Shown here piece after piece: positions 47,060 through 55,964 of a stretch of 60,235 nt of DNA. The stretch is taken from NCBI GenBank assembly GCA_042408595.1, contig JBHOQX010000026.1, positions 1 through 60,235 on the forward strand. The letters are read 5' to 3'. The notes beneath the pieces are model-generated. The model did not search any database. It saw nothing but the letters and a program-made list of their open reading frames with translations, and had not been told where the DNA came from. Position numbers and translations under genes: made by a program. The DNA comes from JBHOQX01 sp042408595 (GTDB taxonomy: Bacteria; Chloroflexota; Chloroflexia; Chloroflexales; Roseiflexaceae). The first letter of the stretch is position 1, and each line of letters begins with the position of its first letter.

Positions 47060-47950
47060 TCACTTCACCGCTCCGGCGATCCCGTCCACAAAATAGCGCT
47101 GCAGGAAGAGAAACACCAGCACGATCGGCGTGATTGTGATCACCGCTGCACCGCACGTCAGCACCCAGTCGCGCGTATTCTCGCGCACAAAGGCGTACAT
47201 CCCGACCGCGAGCGTCCGCAGCTCGGGCCGGTTGTAGACGAGCACCAGCGGCGTGAAGAAGTCGTTCCAGGTGTTCATGAAATTCAGCAGCGCCACCGTC
47301 GCGCTCATCGGCGCGGCGAGCGGAAACGCGACATAGCGGAAGGTCTGCGGGAAGGTCGCCCCGTCGATCCGGGCGGCCTCCTCCAGCTCCTTCGGCAGTG
47401 TGGCGAAATAGCCGGTGAACAGAAAAGCGTCGAACAGCAGCCCGCCGAGCACCGCCGGGACGATCAACGCCCAGATCGTGTTCAGCATGCCGAGCGCCCG
47501 CACCACCTCGATGAACGGCACGATCGTGTAGCCGGCGGGGATGAACATCAACGCGACCATCGTGCCGAACAGGATGCGCTTGCCGGGCATGTCGGTGCGC
47601 GCCAGCACGTAGCCGAGCATCGAGGCGAACAGCACCTTGCCGGCGACGACGCAGAGGGTGACGAAGACGGTGTTCAAGAAGTACTGACCGAACTGCGCCT
47701 GGTTCCACGCCCGCGCGAAATTCTCCCAATGCCATTCGCCGGCGGGCAGAATGCGCATGCCGAGTTTGAAGAACTCGCGGTTGGTCTTGAGCGCGCTGCC
47801 GACCATCCAGAGGAACGGGTAGAGATAAAAGAAGCCGATCACCGTCAGCGCCACGGCCAGCCCGATCCGGCCAAGCTGGGCGCGGCTGATCCGGCGGGCG
47901 CGCGGGCGGACGGTCGCGCCGGCCTGCGCTTTGTGCACTGTGGCTGCCAT
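47060..47950 (-). CDS. Carbohydrate ABC transporter permease (MalG type)
   Basis: A 296-residue inner-membrane permease with about six hydrophobic segments. The first begins at IGLAVALTVIGFFYLYPFLW. The EAA loop that contacts the ATPase is LPKELEEAARIDGATFPQTFRYVAFPLAAP (~185-215). It pairs with the upstream MalF-type permease (101-bp gap) and the binding lipoprotein as a CUT1-type sugar importer. No ATPase gene is in the cluster, as is common for systems sharing an MsmX/MsmK-like ATPase. The C-terminus FLQRYFVDGIAGAVK is typical of the family. Confidence 0.93.
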   Translation of the reverse strand: MAATVHKAQAGATVRPRARRISRAQLGRIGLAVALTVIGFFYLYPFLWMVGSALKTNREFFKLGMRILPAGEWHWENFARAWNQAQFGQYFLNTVFVTLCVVAGKVLFASMLGYVLARTDMPGKRILFGTMVALMFIPAGYTIVPFIEVVRALGMLNTIWALIVPAVLGGLLFDAFLFTGYFATLPKELEEAARIDGATFPQTFRYVAFPLAAPMSATVALLNFMNTWNDFFTPLVLVYNRPELRTLAVGMYAFVRENTRDWVLTCGAAVITITPIVLVFLFLQRYFVDGIAGAVK

Positions 47951-48051
47951 AGCTTATCCTTTGAGCGAGTTCACGGCGTGTCGCTCGCTTCACCCGCAAT
48001 CTTCACCCCTTCGCGCACGTCGTGGGCTTCGTGGTTGGAACGTCCTCGCGG

Positions 48052-49029
48052 CTACTCCATTCCCAGCTCGCGGCGTTGGCGGCGGGCATTCCCGATCGAC
48101 CAGACGCTGCCCACCGTCAGCCCGAGCAGGATCAGGTTCACGAAGATCGAGGCCGCCGAGGCGTAGCCGTAGTTCGGCGCGGCGGTGGCATTGCCGTAGC
48201 GGTTCGGGAAGGCGAACGAGAAAATGTACGTCTGAATCACTTCCGAGGCGTAGTACGGCCCGCCGCCGGTGAGCGCCAGCACCGAGTCGAACACCTTCAT
48301 GGAGCCCAGCACTGCCAGAAAGACGATGATCACGCCGACCGGGCGGATGAGCGGCACGGTGATGTGCCAGAAGCGCGCCCACCGCCCCGCGCCGTCGATC
48401 ATCGCCGCCTCGTACAGATCCTGCGGCACCGACTGGAGCGCGGCCAGGAAGAAGATCAGGTTGTAGCCGAAGCTGTGCCAGATACCGACGACGATGATCG
48501 ATGGGAGCGCCCACTCGGCGCTCCCCAGGAAGCCAAGGGTCGGGTTCACGATCTTGGCGGCGTAGACCCACTGCGGCAGGTTCTGGGCCAGCGCCTGGAA
48601 CATAAAGCGCAACATAACGCCGATCACGATCATGCTGGTGACGATCGGCAGGAAGAAAATCGTCCGGAACAGATTGCGCAGCCCGAACTTTGGGTTGTTC
48701 AGCACCAGCGCCAGCGCCAGCGCCAGCGTCAGCTGCACCGGCACCAGCACCACCGTGTAGACGACCGAGTTGCGGAACGCCTTCCAGAAGAACGGGTCGG
48801 TCGCGACGGTGATGAAATGGCGGAAGCCGACGAACTCGGTCGGCTCGCCGATGCCGCGCCAGTTGTAGAAGGCGTAGCGCAGCGAGCCGGGGATGGGGTA
48901 GATCACGAACAGCAGTGTGCCGACCACCGCCGGCGCGACGAACAGGTAGGCCCAGGCGTTCGCGCGCATGCGCCGCCAGAGCGAGGGGGCGCGCCGCGGC
49001 GGGGTATGCGAGATGGTTGCGCCAGCCAT
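48052..49029 (-). CDS. Carbohydrate ABC transporter permease (MalF/UgpA type)
   Basis: A 325-residue membrane protein with about six to seven hydrophobic segments, the first in AYLFVAPAVVGTLLFVIYP. The EAA-type loop is LQSVPQDLYEAAMIDGAGRWARFWHITVPLIRP (~213-245). The N-terminus (~1-30) is polar and basic. The last ~15 residues (NARRQRRELGME) are charged and cytosolic. The 240-bp gap to the upstream binding-protein gene is GC-rich with inverted GCGCC words and no gene seen. Confidence 0.93.
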   Translation of the reverse strand: MAGATISHTPPRRAPSLWRRMRANAWAYLFVAPAVVGTLLFVIYPIPGSLRYAFYNWRGIGEPTEFVGFRHFITVATDPFFWKAFRNSVVYTVVLVPVQLTLALALALVLNNPKFGLRNLFRTIFFLPIVTSMIVIGVMLRFMFQALAQNLPQWVYAAKIVNPTLGFLGSAEWALPSIIVVGIWHSFGYNLIFFLAALQSVPQDLYEAAMIDGAGRWARFWHITVPLIRPVGVIIVFLAVLGSMKVFDSVLALTGGGPYYASEVIQTYIFSFAFPNRYGNATAAPNYGYASAASIFVNLILLGLTVGSVWSIGNARRQRRELGME

Positions 49030-49269
49030 TGGCTCTCTCCACGGGGCCGGGCGGCTGCGCCCCGCCTCCGGTTATGGTCGCTCCGCGCGCGGCAGGTGCC
49101 GCGGCGGGGTGGCCCCGGGCGCGCACGGCGCCCGCCCGGGACCCTCGGTGCACGCGCGGCTGCCAGCGGCAGCCATCCGGCAGTGTGTGACCCGCCACAT
49201 CGATCATGGCGCCTGTAGTGCCGGCTATAGCCGCCTCCTCCGGCGCCACATCTCCTTCGGGGCCGACCG

Positions 49270-50868
49270 CTAGTCCTGCGGCACGAAGTCGTTACCGGCC
49301 GACGGATCCCAGCCGGGGAACTGCTTGGCGACCGCCAGGTATTCGAAGCCGACGTTCTTCGCGCCGGCCTTCCTGGCGTCCTCGAACGCCTGCTCGCGCA
49401 TCTTGTCCTTGGCGGCGCCCAGCTCCTTCAGCGCCTTGTCGATGTCGGTGATCTGTCCGGCAAAGACACCCTGCAGGATCGCCACTTCGTTCGGCTTGGT
49501 GTCGCCGAAGACAACCTTGTCCATATCGGGGTTCGGCTTGGTGCTGAACGGCTGGACGCGGCTGTTTTCGGTGTTGATCTTGTAGTAGATCGCGAGCAGC
49601 GGCGGCATCAGCTTGGGATCGTTATTCTCCGGCCAGATCGAGGTCCCGTTGCCGCTCTCGACCCACCGGCGGCCGGCCTCCTTCGAGTGGATCCACTTGA
49701 ACAGCTTCCAGGCCTCCTGCGGGTGCTTGGTGGTGCTGCCGATCAGCAGGAAGGCGCCGCCGTGGCCGGAGTCGTACCAGCCGAGCTGCTTGTCGGTGTT
49801 GATCAGCGGCGGCGCGGCCGGCACGTAGTCCTTGAAATCCGGGTGGGTCTGCTGCCAGCCGTTCAGGTTCCATGCGCCACCGGGGATGATCCCGACCTCG
49901 CCCTCGGCGAACAGCGCGCGGATCGCTTCGTCGTTGGCGCTGGCCGACTGGGGGTGGATCCAGCCCTGGTCGCGCCCCTTGGCGATGAACTCGAGGATGC
50001 GATTATATACCTTGTTCTGGCCATACAGGCTCTTGCCGGTCTGTGGGTCGGTGCCGTCAAACGGCGCGCCGCTGCGGGTCCCCCACCACCACGGGAAGAA
50101 CGCGCCAAGGAACTCGCTGAACGGCGAGGCGAAGCAGTACGCGCCGTTGCCCTTCTCCTTGATCTTCTGGCAGTCGGCCTCCATCTCGTCCAGCGTCTGC
50201 GGGATTTTGGCCTCGCCCTTGTCGTCCACGATCCCGGCGTCCTTGAAGACCTTGGTGTTGATGTACAGCATGTTCCACATGCCGCCGCGCGCCTCGAAGG
50301 GGGCGGCGTAGGTCTTGCCGTCGATGATGTTGGAGCCGGGCACGAAGTCGACTTTCGGCTGCGGGAAGGTCTTGACGAAGTCAGGATAGTCCGGGAAGTC
50401 CGAGATCGGGTAGAGGTAGCCGTCCTTGACGCGCGCCTTGAGGTCCGCGCCGCTTTCCAGCCAGACATCCGGCAGGTTCTTGTCCGCGAGCGCTGCCTTG
50501 AGCGCGTCGTTCATATTCGGCTGTTTGATGCGCTTGACTTTGATGCCGGGGTTGGCCTGCTCGAACAGCTTGATCTCGTTCAGAATCCATGGCTCCTGGG
50601 TGACGAGCGGGTCCCACCAGGTCAGTTCGACCTGCTCCGCGGCGGGTGCGGCGGTGGGCTGGGGCGGGGCGGTGGGCTGGGGCGGGGCGGCGGTCGCCTG
50701 TGGCGCGGCGGTGGGCTGTGGCGCGGCGGTGGGCTGGGGCGGGGCCGTGGTGGGCTGGGCCGGGGCGGCGGGCGAGCCGCCGCAGGCCGCCAGCAGCCCG
50801 GCGAGGAGCGTCGCCACCACGGACAAAACAGTCAGTCGCCAGGTGCGGGATGGTCGCGATGTGCTCAT
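49270..50868 (-). CDS. Sugar ABC transporter substrate-binding lipoprotein
   Basis: A 532-residue lipoprotein. It has a signal peptide with lipobox LLAACGG (Cys ~29), then a ~45-residue Pro/Thr/Ala/Gln-rich flexible linker. The extracellular solute-binding family 1 fold follows (VELTWWDPLVTQEPWILNEIKLFEQANPGIKVKRIK ... WNLNGWQQ). It would capture an oligosaccharide, probably rhamnose-containing given the GH78-like gene. AAGGAG lies just upstream. It lies 57 bp after the lacI-type regulator gene, so they share the regulator's promoter. Confidence 0.92.
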   Translation of the reverse strand: MSTSRPSRTWRLTVLSVVATLLAGLLAACGGSPAAPAQPTTAPPQPTAAPQPTAAPQATAAPPQPTAPPQPTAAPAAEQVELTWWDPLVTQEPWILNEIKLFEQANPGIKVKRIKQPNMNDALKAALADKNLPDVWLESGADLKARVKDGYLYPISDFPDYPDFVKTFPQPKVDFVPGSNIIDGKTYAAPFEARGGMWNMLYINTKVFKDAGIVDDKGEAKIPQTLDEMEADCQKIKEKGNGAYCFASPFSEFLGAFFPWWWGTRSGAPFDGTDPQTGKSLYGQNKVYNRILEFIAKGRDQGWIHPQSASANDEAIRALFAEGEVGIIPGGAWNLNGWQQTHPDFKDYVPAAPPLINTDKQLGWYDSGHGGAFLLIGSTTKHPQEAWKLFKWIHSKEAGRRWVESGNGTSIWPENNDPKLMPPLLAIYYKINTENSRVQPFSTKPNPDMDKVVFGDTKPNEVAILQGVFAGQITDIDKALKELGAAKDKMREQAFEDARKAGAKNVGFEYLAVAKQFPGWDPSAGNDFVPQD

Positions 50869-50925
50869 CTTCAGCTCCTTCGGTGAGGTATCAGAGCGCG
50901 GGAATCGGACATCCTGGGCGTGGGT

Positions 50926-51936
50926 TTACGCCGTATCGCCGACGACGAGTTCGACCGGCAGCATCGTCTCCGGTGGCACCTCCCTTCCTTCGATCACATC
51001 GTTCAGATGGCCGACCGCCGTGGCAGCGACCTCCTCCCACGGCGCGCGAACGGTCGTGAGCCGGTAGCGCGGCGGGGCGAGCAGCGCGATTCCGTTGAAC
51101 CCGACGACCGCCAGATCCTTGGGCACGCGCAGGCCGAGCTCGAGGAAGTGCGGGATGAGATCGAGCGCCGGCTGGTCGGCCCATGTCGCAACGGCCGTTG
51201 CGCGCTCGCCGGGCGGCGCGGTCAGCAACGCGACCTCTTCGGGCGTCAATGTGCTGGGCCAGGCGGTCTGCGTAAAGGCGGTCACCTGCATGCCATGCTG
51301 CGCCGCCGCCGCCTCGAACGCCCGGTACCGCCGCATCGTCGAGGTAAATGGATCGGGCGCATTGTGGTAGAGCACCCGCCGGTGACCCTTGACCGCCAGG
51401 TACTCAGCCAGCAGCCGCCCGCCGCGAAAGTCGTCCACGGTCACCGCTGGCAGGCCCGGCAGCGTGTTAGCGATCGTCACGATCGGAAAATGGGCGTTCG
51501 CCAGCCGCTCGGCGAAGGCGGTGCCCGGCACGGGCAGGCAGATCAGACCATCCACCTTGCCGCTGGCGACCGAGTCGTACAGGTCGTTCTCGTTCTCGCG
51601 CTCGAAACCGCCGTAGAGCAGCAGGTCGTATTTGTAGGTGTTGCAGGCGCGCTGCAAGCCGGTGAGCACCGCGGCGCTGAAGCCGTCGTAGGGGCTCAGA
51701 TAGCTCACGCCGACATAGCCGATGATATGCGTCCGCTGGTTGCGGAACGCCAGCGCGCGGGCGTTCGGGACATAGCCGAGCTGACGCGCCGCCTCCAGGA
51801 TGCGCTGGCGGGTCGCCTCGGAGATTTTGGTGCTGGCGCGGGCGCCGCTCAGCGCCACCGAAGCCGTCACCCGGTTCACTCCGGCCAGCCGGGCGACGTC
51901 GCTCATGGTCGGCGGGCGTTTGCGTCGGATGTTCAT
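50926..51936 (-). CDS. LacI-family transcriptional regulator
   Basis: A 336-residue repressor-type regulator. The N-terminal LacI helix-turn-helix is in TMSDVARLAGVNRVTASVALSG (~9-30), with the hinge region ISEATRQRILEAARQLGYVPN. The periplasmic-binding-like sugar-sensing domain follows (GYVGVSYLSPYDGFS ... HRRVLYHNAP). It is the first gene of the ABC/GH78 cluster on the same strand. Its own promoter (52091-52119) is followed by an ACACGTGT palindrome, so self-control of the whole cluster by a sugar inducer is likely. Confidence 0.93.
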   Translation of the reverse strand: MNIRRKRPPTMSDVARLAGVNRVTASVALSGARASTKISEATRQRILEAARQLGYVPNARALAFRNQRTHIIGYVGVSYLSPYDGFSAAVLTGLQRACNTYKYDLLLYGGFERENENDLYDSVASGKVDGLICLPVPGTAFAERLANAHFPIVTIANTLPGLPAVTVDDFRGGRLLAEYLAVKGHRRVLYHNAPDPFTSTMRRYRAFEAAAAQHGMQVTAFTQTAWPSTLTPEEVALLTAPPGERATAVATWADQPALDLIPHFLELGLRVPKDLAVVGFNGIALLAPPRYRLTTVRAPWEEVAATAVGHLNDVIEGREVPPETMLPVELVVGDTA

Positions 51937-52082
51937 GGCGCTCTGCCTGACATGTGTCCTGCTGCTGGATGTACCGGATGACAGTCCCCGGCCTCGGGCG
52001 CCCGGTGCGCCATTGCTGCCGCCAAGGATCCAGGTCAGCCACCCGCCCGGGATGTGGGATCAGATTCGTACTTGGAGAAACA

Positions 52083-52090
52083 ACACGTGT
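52083..52090. promoter_or_regulatory. Candidate LacI-type operator (ACACGTGT)
   Basis: A perfect 8-bp palindrome with central CG lies immediately downstream of the -10 box, where a LacI-family dimer would block transcription. The flanks (CAAC / AGGT) do not extend the symmetry well, and no second copy was found in the cluster. Confidence 0.4.
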
Positions 52091-52119
52091 AGGTTACCAT
52101 ACTGCCCGGAGTTTGTCAA
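52091..52119 (-). promoter_or_regulatory. Promoter of the lacI-ABC-rhamnosidase cluster
   Basis: The minus strand has consensus TTGACA, 17 bp, then TAACCT. It lies between the ftsW stop and the lacI-type gene, with a ~150-nt leader. Confidence 0.7.
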
Positions 52120-52138
52120 TAGGCATAGCGACCGGATA

Positions 52139-53548
52139 TCAGCGCTCGCCGCCGGCCGAAATCCGCAGCAGGATCCCGACGATCACGAAATTCATCAGCA
52201 CCGACGAGCCGCCGTAGGAGATAAACGGCAGCGTGATCCCGGTGAGGGGGATGAGGCGCACATTCCCGCCGATGATGATGAACGTCTGCACGGCCAGGAT
52301 GGTCGTCAGGCCGATAGCCAGAAGCTGCTCGAAGCCACGCGAGGACCCCGGCACGCGCTGGGCGATGTGGAAGCCGCGGAACGCCAGCAGGACATAGGCT
52401 GCCAGCAGGCCGAGCGTACCGGCCAGCCCCATCTCCTCGCCGATCGCGGTGAAGATGAAGTCGGTATGCGCCGCCGGCACCACCGTCGGCAGGCCGCGCC
52501 CCAGCCCGGCGCCGAGCACCCCGCTGGATGCCAACGCATACATCGCCTGGACGATCTGGTAGCCGCTTCCCTGCGCCGTGAGCCAGGGGTCGAGCCAGAT
52601 CGCGACGCGCGTCTTAACGATCGAGACGATGTTGTACATCACATACGAGCCGACCGCGAAAGCGGCCAGCCCGACCCCGGCGTACCAACCCTTGCCGGTG
52701 GCCACGTACAGCATCGCCAGGAAGACGCTGAACAGCAGCAGCGCGGCGCCCAGGTCGCGCTGGAAGATGATCAGGAGCATGCACAGGCCCCACATCGCCA
52801 GCAGCGGCAACAGGTGCGGCAGCGGCGGCAGCGCGATCGGGCGGCCGCGGAACACGCCGAGGTGGTAGCCGCCGGCGAAGACTTCGCGGTGCTCATTCAG
52901 ATACGAGGCCATGAAGATCACCAGGATGATCTTTAGCAACTCCGACGGCTGGAAGTAAAAAAAGCCCAGGTTGAACCAGGCCCGCACACCGCTCTGGTTC
53001 GGATCGACGCCGAACACGAACGTCGCCACGATCAGCGCCACGCCGAGCGCCAGCCAGACATAGCGGTGGTGGTCGAGCCAGTCCATCAAAGAGGTGCGCT
53101 GCCAGCGGCGGAAGAGCGCGTCCCACGGCACGAAGACGATCGCGGCGAGCAGGATGATCCCGAGCGTCACCCACAGCGTCTGCTTAGAGTCGATCCCGGC
53201 GTAACAGCTATAGATCGTGCCGTCCCGCGCCTGGCATTTTGCCCCGAGCAGCGCCGGCTCCAGCCGTGCCATCAGCAGTAGCCCCAGCCCCGTCAGCAGC
53301 GCCACAAGTGGCAGGAGCAGTTGGTCGGCGTGCGGGGCGCGCCAGCTCAGCCCGAACGATACTGTGATGAACAGCAGCAGCGGCAGCACCGACGGCCAGA
53401 GGATATCGGCCACGCCGCGCACTGTCGGGATGAGTTCATCGCTGCGGATGGAGGCGACCACCAGCAGGTAGCCAGCGGCAAAGAAGAGCAGCGCCAGCGC
53501 CAATAGTTGCAGCTCCACACCGCGGATTCGTGAACGGATGGGATGCAT
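52139..53548 (-). CDS. FtsW/RodA/SpoVE family peptidoglycan polymerase
   Basis: A 469-residue integral membrane SEDS glycosyltransferase with about 12 hydrophobic segments. Key regions are GVRAWFNLGFFYFQPSELLKI (the conserved Gln-Pro-Ser-Glu), IIFQRDLGAALLLF (catalytic Asp region), GAGLGRGLPTVVPAAHTDFIFTAIGEE and TGITLPFISYGGSS near the end. An N-terminal extension of three segments (~1-110) precedes the core. It polymerises glycan strands in septal or lateral wall synthesis. No PBP2-type partner is adjacent, so FtsW versus RodA cannot be decided. Confidence 0.93.
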   Translation of the reverse strand: MHPIRSRIRGVELQLLALALLFFAAGYLLVVASIRSDELIPTVRGVADILWPSVLPLLLFITVSFGLSWRAPHADQLLLPLVALLTGLGLLLMARLEPALLGAKCQARDGTIYSCYAGIDSKQTLWVTLGIILLAAIVFVPWDALFRRWQRTSLMDWLDHHRYVWLALGVALIVATFVFGVDPNQSGVRAWFNLGFFYFQPSELLKIILVIFMASYLNEHREVFAGGYHLGVFRGRPIALPPLPHLLPLLAMWGLCMLLIIFQRDLGAALLLFSVFLAMLYVATGKGWYAGVGLAAFAVGSYVMYNIVSIVKTRVAIWLDPWLTAQGSGYQIVQAMYALASSGVLGAGLGRGLPTVVPAAHTDFIFTAIGEEMGLAGTLGLLAAYVLLAFRGFHIAQRVPGSSRGFEQLLAIGLTTILAVQTFIIIGGNVRLIPLTGITLPFISYGGSSVLMNFVIVGILLRISAGGER

Positions 53549-53716
53549 ATTACGTACAGCGTGTCAAACGCACAGTCGATCTTTCGACGCGGGATTGCGT
53601 TCCGGCTTGCGCCGGAACAAGGGCGGCCAAGAGCGAAAACGAGCCGCGCTCGGCATCCTATCCGTACGCGCCGGCCAGCTTCCGCCGTTTGTGCGTCCTG
53701 CCCTCTTTGACGCCTC

Positions 53717-53876
53717 AGAAGCTGTCTGAAACGGGGGAACATCGAGGGCGCAGTCCTCCAAGATCCGTCTGTTCCGCCGCGCAATCGGCGACTGAACCAC
53801 CAATCGCGCAGCAGAGCCGGCATGTCCTCTGGAGACCGCAGGCTTCCAACGCCCCCGTCAGCAGCGTTTCAGACAG
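53717..53876. repeat. Terminal-inverted-repeat element, copy C
   Basis: A 160-bp element with perfect 12-bp inverted ends: CTGTCTGAAACG (53722-53733) and CGTTTCAGACAG (53865-53876). The right end directly abuts the stop codon of ychF. The interior (GAGGGCGCAGTCCTCCAAGATCC) is a diverged form of copies A and B. The 53549-53716 stretch before it has no gene. Confidence 0.65.
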
Positions 53877-54959
53877 TCAAACATTAAACAGAAAATGACA
53901 CACGTCGCCGTCCTGGACGATGTAAGTCTTCCCTTCCATCCGCACCGTTCCCTGCTTCCTGGCTTCGGCCATGCTGCCGGCGCGCACCAGGTCGTCATAC
54001 GCGACGACCTCGGCGCGGATAAAGCCGCGCTGAATGTCCGAGTGGATCGCGCCGGCCGCCTCGACCGCCGGCGTGCCGCGCCGGATCGTCCAGGCGCGCA
54101 CTTCGTCCGGCCCGGCGGTGAGGAAGCTCACCAGCCCAAGCAGCTCGTATGAGGCGGCGATCACCCGGTCGCGCGCCGGCGCGCTGATGCCCAAGTCCTG
54201 CATGAACGCCTGCGCATCATCGTCATCGAGCTGGGCCAGTTCGGCCTCGATCTTGGCGCAGAACGCCACGACCTGCGCACGGCGGTGCGGGTACATAAAG
54301 GCGGGCGGGCTGTTGATCTGGCCCTCGCCGATATTGAGCACCAGCAACAGCGGCTTGGCGCTGAGGAACTGGTAGCCGCGCAGCAGCTTCTCCTCCTCCT
54401 CGCTCAGCTCGAGATCGCGCACGGGCGTCTCGGCCGCCAACGCGGCGCGCACGCGCTCAAGCGCGTCCCGCTCGGCGATCCGCACCTCGCGATCCCTGGC
54501 GGACATCTTGCCGATCTCGGCGTTCAGCCGGGCCAGACGCCGCTCGACGATCGCCAGATCGGAGAAGATCAGCTCCAGATCGACATCCGCCACGTCGCGC
54601 GCCAGGTCAACCGATCCGGATGGGTGCGGCACATCATCATCTTCGAAGGCTCGCGCGACATGCAGCAGCGCGTCGGCTCCGCCGATGTAGTTCAGCAACG
54701 CCGGTGGAAGCCCAGGGCCCTGTCGGCTGCTGCCGCTCAGCCCGCCGACATCGACGTACTGCACGTCGGCTGGTGTCACTTTTTTCGGGTTGAACATGCG
54801 GGCGAGCACGGCCAGCCGCTCGTCCGGCACCTTCACCGTCGCCAGGTTCGGCTCGAGCTGGCCGGAGGCGTAGGCGGTCGTCTCTGCTGTGCCGCGGGTA
54901 AGCGCGTTGAAAACAGTCGTTTTGCCGCTATTCGGAAGGCCGATAATGGCGATTTTCAT
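53877..54959 (-). CDS. ychF: YchF/OLA1-type ATPase
   Basis: A 360-residue Obg-superfamily P-loop protein that prefers ATP to GTP. It has G1 GLPNSGKTTVFNAL (residues 7-20), G3 DVGGLSGSSRQGPGLP, and the YchF-specific NxxE in VLNIGEGQ in place of NKxD. A coiled-coil insert is at ~115-200 and the TGS domain is at the C-terminus (IRRGTPAVEAAGAIHSDIQRGFIRAEVV). It binds ribosomes and has been linked to oxidative-stress control in bacteria. A good promoter lies ~30 bp upstream and GAGG lies 6 bp before the ATG. Confidence 0.95.
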   Translation of the reverse strand: MKIAIIGLPNSGKTTVFNALTRGTAETTAYASGQLEPNLATVKVPDERLAVLARMFNPKKVTPADVQYVDVGGLSGSSRQGPGLPPALLNYIGGADALLHVARAFEDDDVPHPSGSVDLARDVADVDLELIFSDLAIVERRLARLNAEIGKMSARDREVRIAERDALERVRAALAAETPVRDLELSEEEEKLLRGYQFLSAKPLLLVLNIGEGQINSPPAFMYPHRRAQVVAFCAKIEAELAQLDDDDAQAFMQDLGISAPARDRVIAASYELLGLVSFLTAGPDEVRAWTIRRGTPAVEAAGAIHSDIQRGFIRAEVVAYDDLVRAGSMAEARKQGTVRMEGKTYIVQDGDVCHFLFNV

Positions 54960-54989
54960 GCGTTCCTCGTTGTCGCTCCGTCGCGCGGC

Positions 54990-55018
54990 AGTATAGCGCG
55001 ACGGCTGGCTTCACGCAA
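54990..55018 (-). promoter_or_regulatory. Promoter of ychF
   Basis: The minus strand has TTGCGT, 17 bp, then TATACT, giving a ~25-nt leader. Confidence 0.65.
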
Positions 55019-55060
55019 CCGGCAGGTAGCAGAGTCAGCCGATGTTAACGAATTGTTTCT

Positions 55061-55089
55061 TTACGATGGCCGATCTGATCGGCTATAAT
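55061..55089 (+). promoter_or_regulatory. Housekeeping-type promoter upstream of the sigma gene
   Basis: A perfect TATAAT (55084-55089) lies 17 bp after TTACGA. It leaves a ~160-nt leader before the sigma ATG at 55254. Confidence 0.5.
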
Positions 55090-55156
55090 GAAGCGGCAGT
55101 CAGCATGCATCAAGGCCCGGACTCGCCAAAGTCTCATCCTCGGTCGTAAAACAACC

Positions 55157-55182
55157 GTAACTTTTACAGCTGCCGTGGCGTT
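55157..55182 (+). promoter_or_regulatory. Candidate ECF-type (auto)promoter
   Basis: CGTAACTTTT with its AAC core and a CGTT box starting 17 bp after that core follow the general ECF pattern of an AAC -35 and a CGT -10. It lies ~75 bp before the sigma gene, where an autoregulated promoter would be. This is pattern-based only. Confidence 0.3.
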
Positions 55183-55253
55183 GGTATGGGTAGAGCACCT
55201 GTCCCGCTCGGCAGCAGCCCCGCACAGTGGCGCGCCTGTCGCCGAGAGGGCCA

Positions 55254-55964
55254 ATGCTCACCGAATCGAATCGCGAGCTGCCAAAGATCATCGCGCGGGC
55301 GCAGGCCGGTGATCCGGCCGCACTCGCGGAGATCTACGCACGGTATGCCAGCCAGGTGCTGCGCTACCTCTATGCCCGTCTCCGCGAGCCGGAGGCGGCG
55401 CAGGATCTGACGCAGGAGGTGTTCGTCCGGGTGCTGAAAGGGATCGGCGGGTTCGAATACCGCGGCGAGAAGTCGTTCCTTGGCTGGCTCTATACGATCG
55501 CCGGGAATGTGCTGATCGGCCAGGTGCGGCGCAGAACGCCGGTCTCGACGCCGCTCGATGAGGGGATGGACATCGTTGACCCGCGCGGCCAGGATGTCGT
55601 CCACGCGCTCTTCGATCGGATGGCCCTGCAGCAGGCGATCGAGCAATTGACGGACGATCAGCAGCAGGTGTTGACGCTCAAGTTCTTTGCAGACATGAGC
55701 AACACGGATATCGCTCGGCTGATCGGTCGTACAGAAGGGGCTGTGAAAGCGCTCCAGCATCGGGCGCTTCAGGCGCTTCAGCAGATTCTTGACCAGGAGG
55801 CGCAAGAGGCTCGCCAGCGCGAAGCGGCCTTGGACGGAGTCGGGGCACAGGCGGAACTGGACGATGCAACGCTGCTCTTCCCGCCTGAACACGAGGGAGC
55901 GCGGCTTGCGGCCAACGAGATTGGACGGACACGGCGTGCACGAAGACCTTTCTCAGGTTCTTGA
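55254..55964 (+). CDS. ECF-type RNA polymerase sigma factor
   Basis: A 236-residue sigma-70 family factor of the extracytoplasmic type. Sigma region 2 includes YARYASQVLRYLYARLREPEAAQDLTQEVFVRVLKG (~26-62), and region 4 includes LTDDQQQVLTLKFFADMSNTDIARLIGRTEGAVKALQHRAL (~129-170). A ~65-residue tail follows region 4 and is unusual for a minimal ECF. The ATG at 55254 has GAGAGG 4 bp upstream. Its 3' end overlaps the next gene by 29 bp, a layout that favours coupled synthesis with its likely regulator. Confidence 0.92.
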   Translation: MLTESNRELPKIIARAQAGDPAALAEIYARYASQVLRYLYARLREPEAAQDLTQEVFVRVLKGIGGFEYRGEKSFLGWLYTIAGNVLIGQVRRRTPVSTPLDEGMDIVDPRGQDVVHALFDRMALQQAIEQLTDDQQQVLTLKFFADMSNTDIARLIGRTEGAVKALQHRALQALQQILDQEAQEARQREAALDGVGAQAELDDATLLFPPEHEGARLAANEIGRTRRARRPFSGS

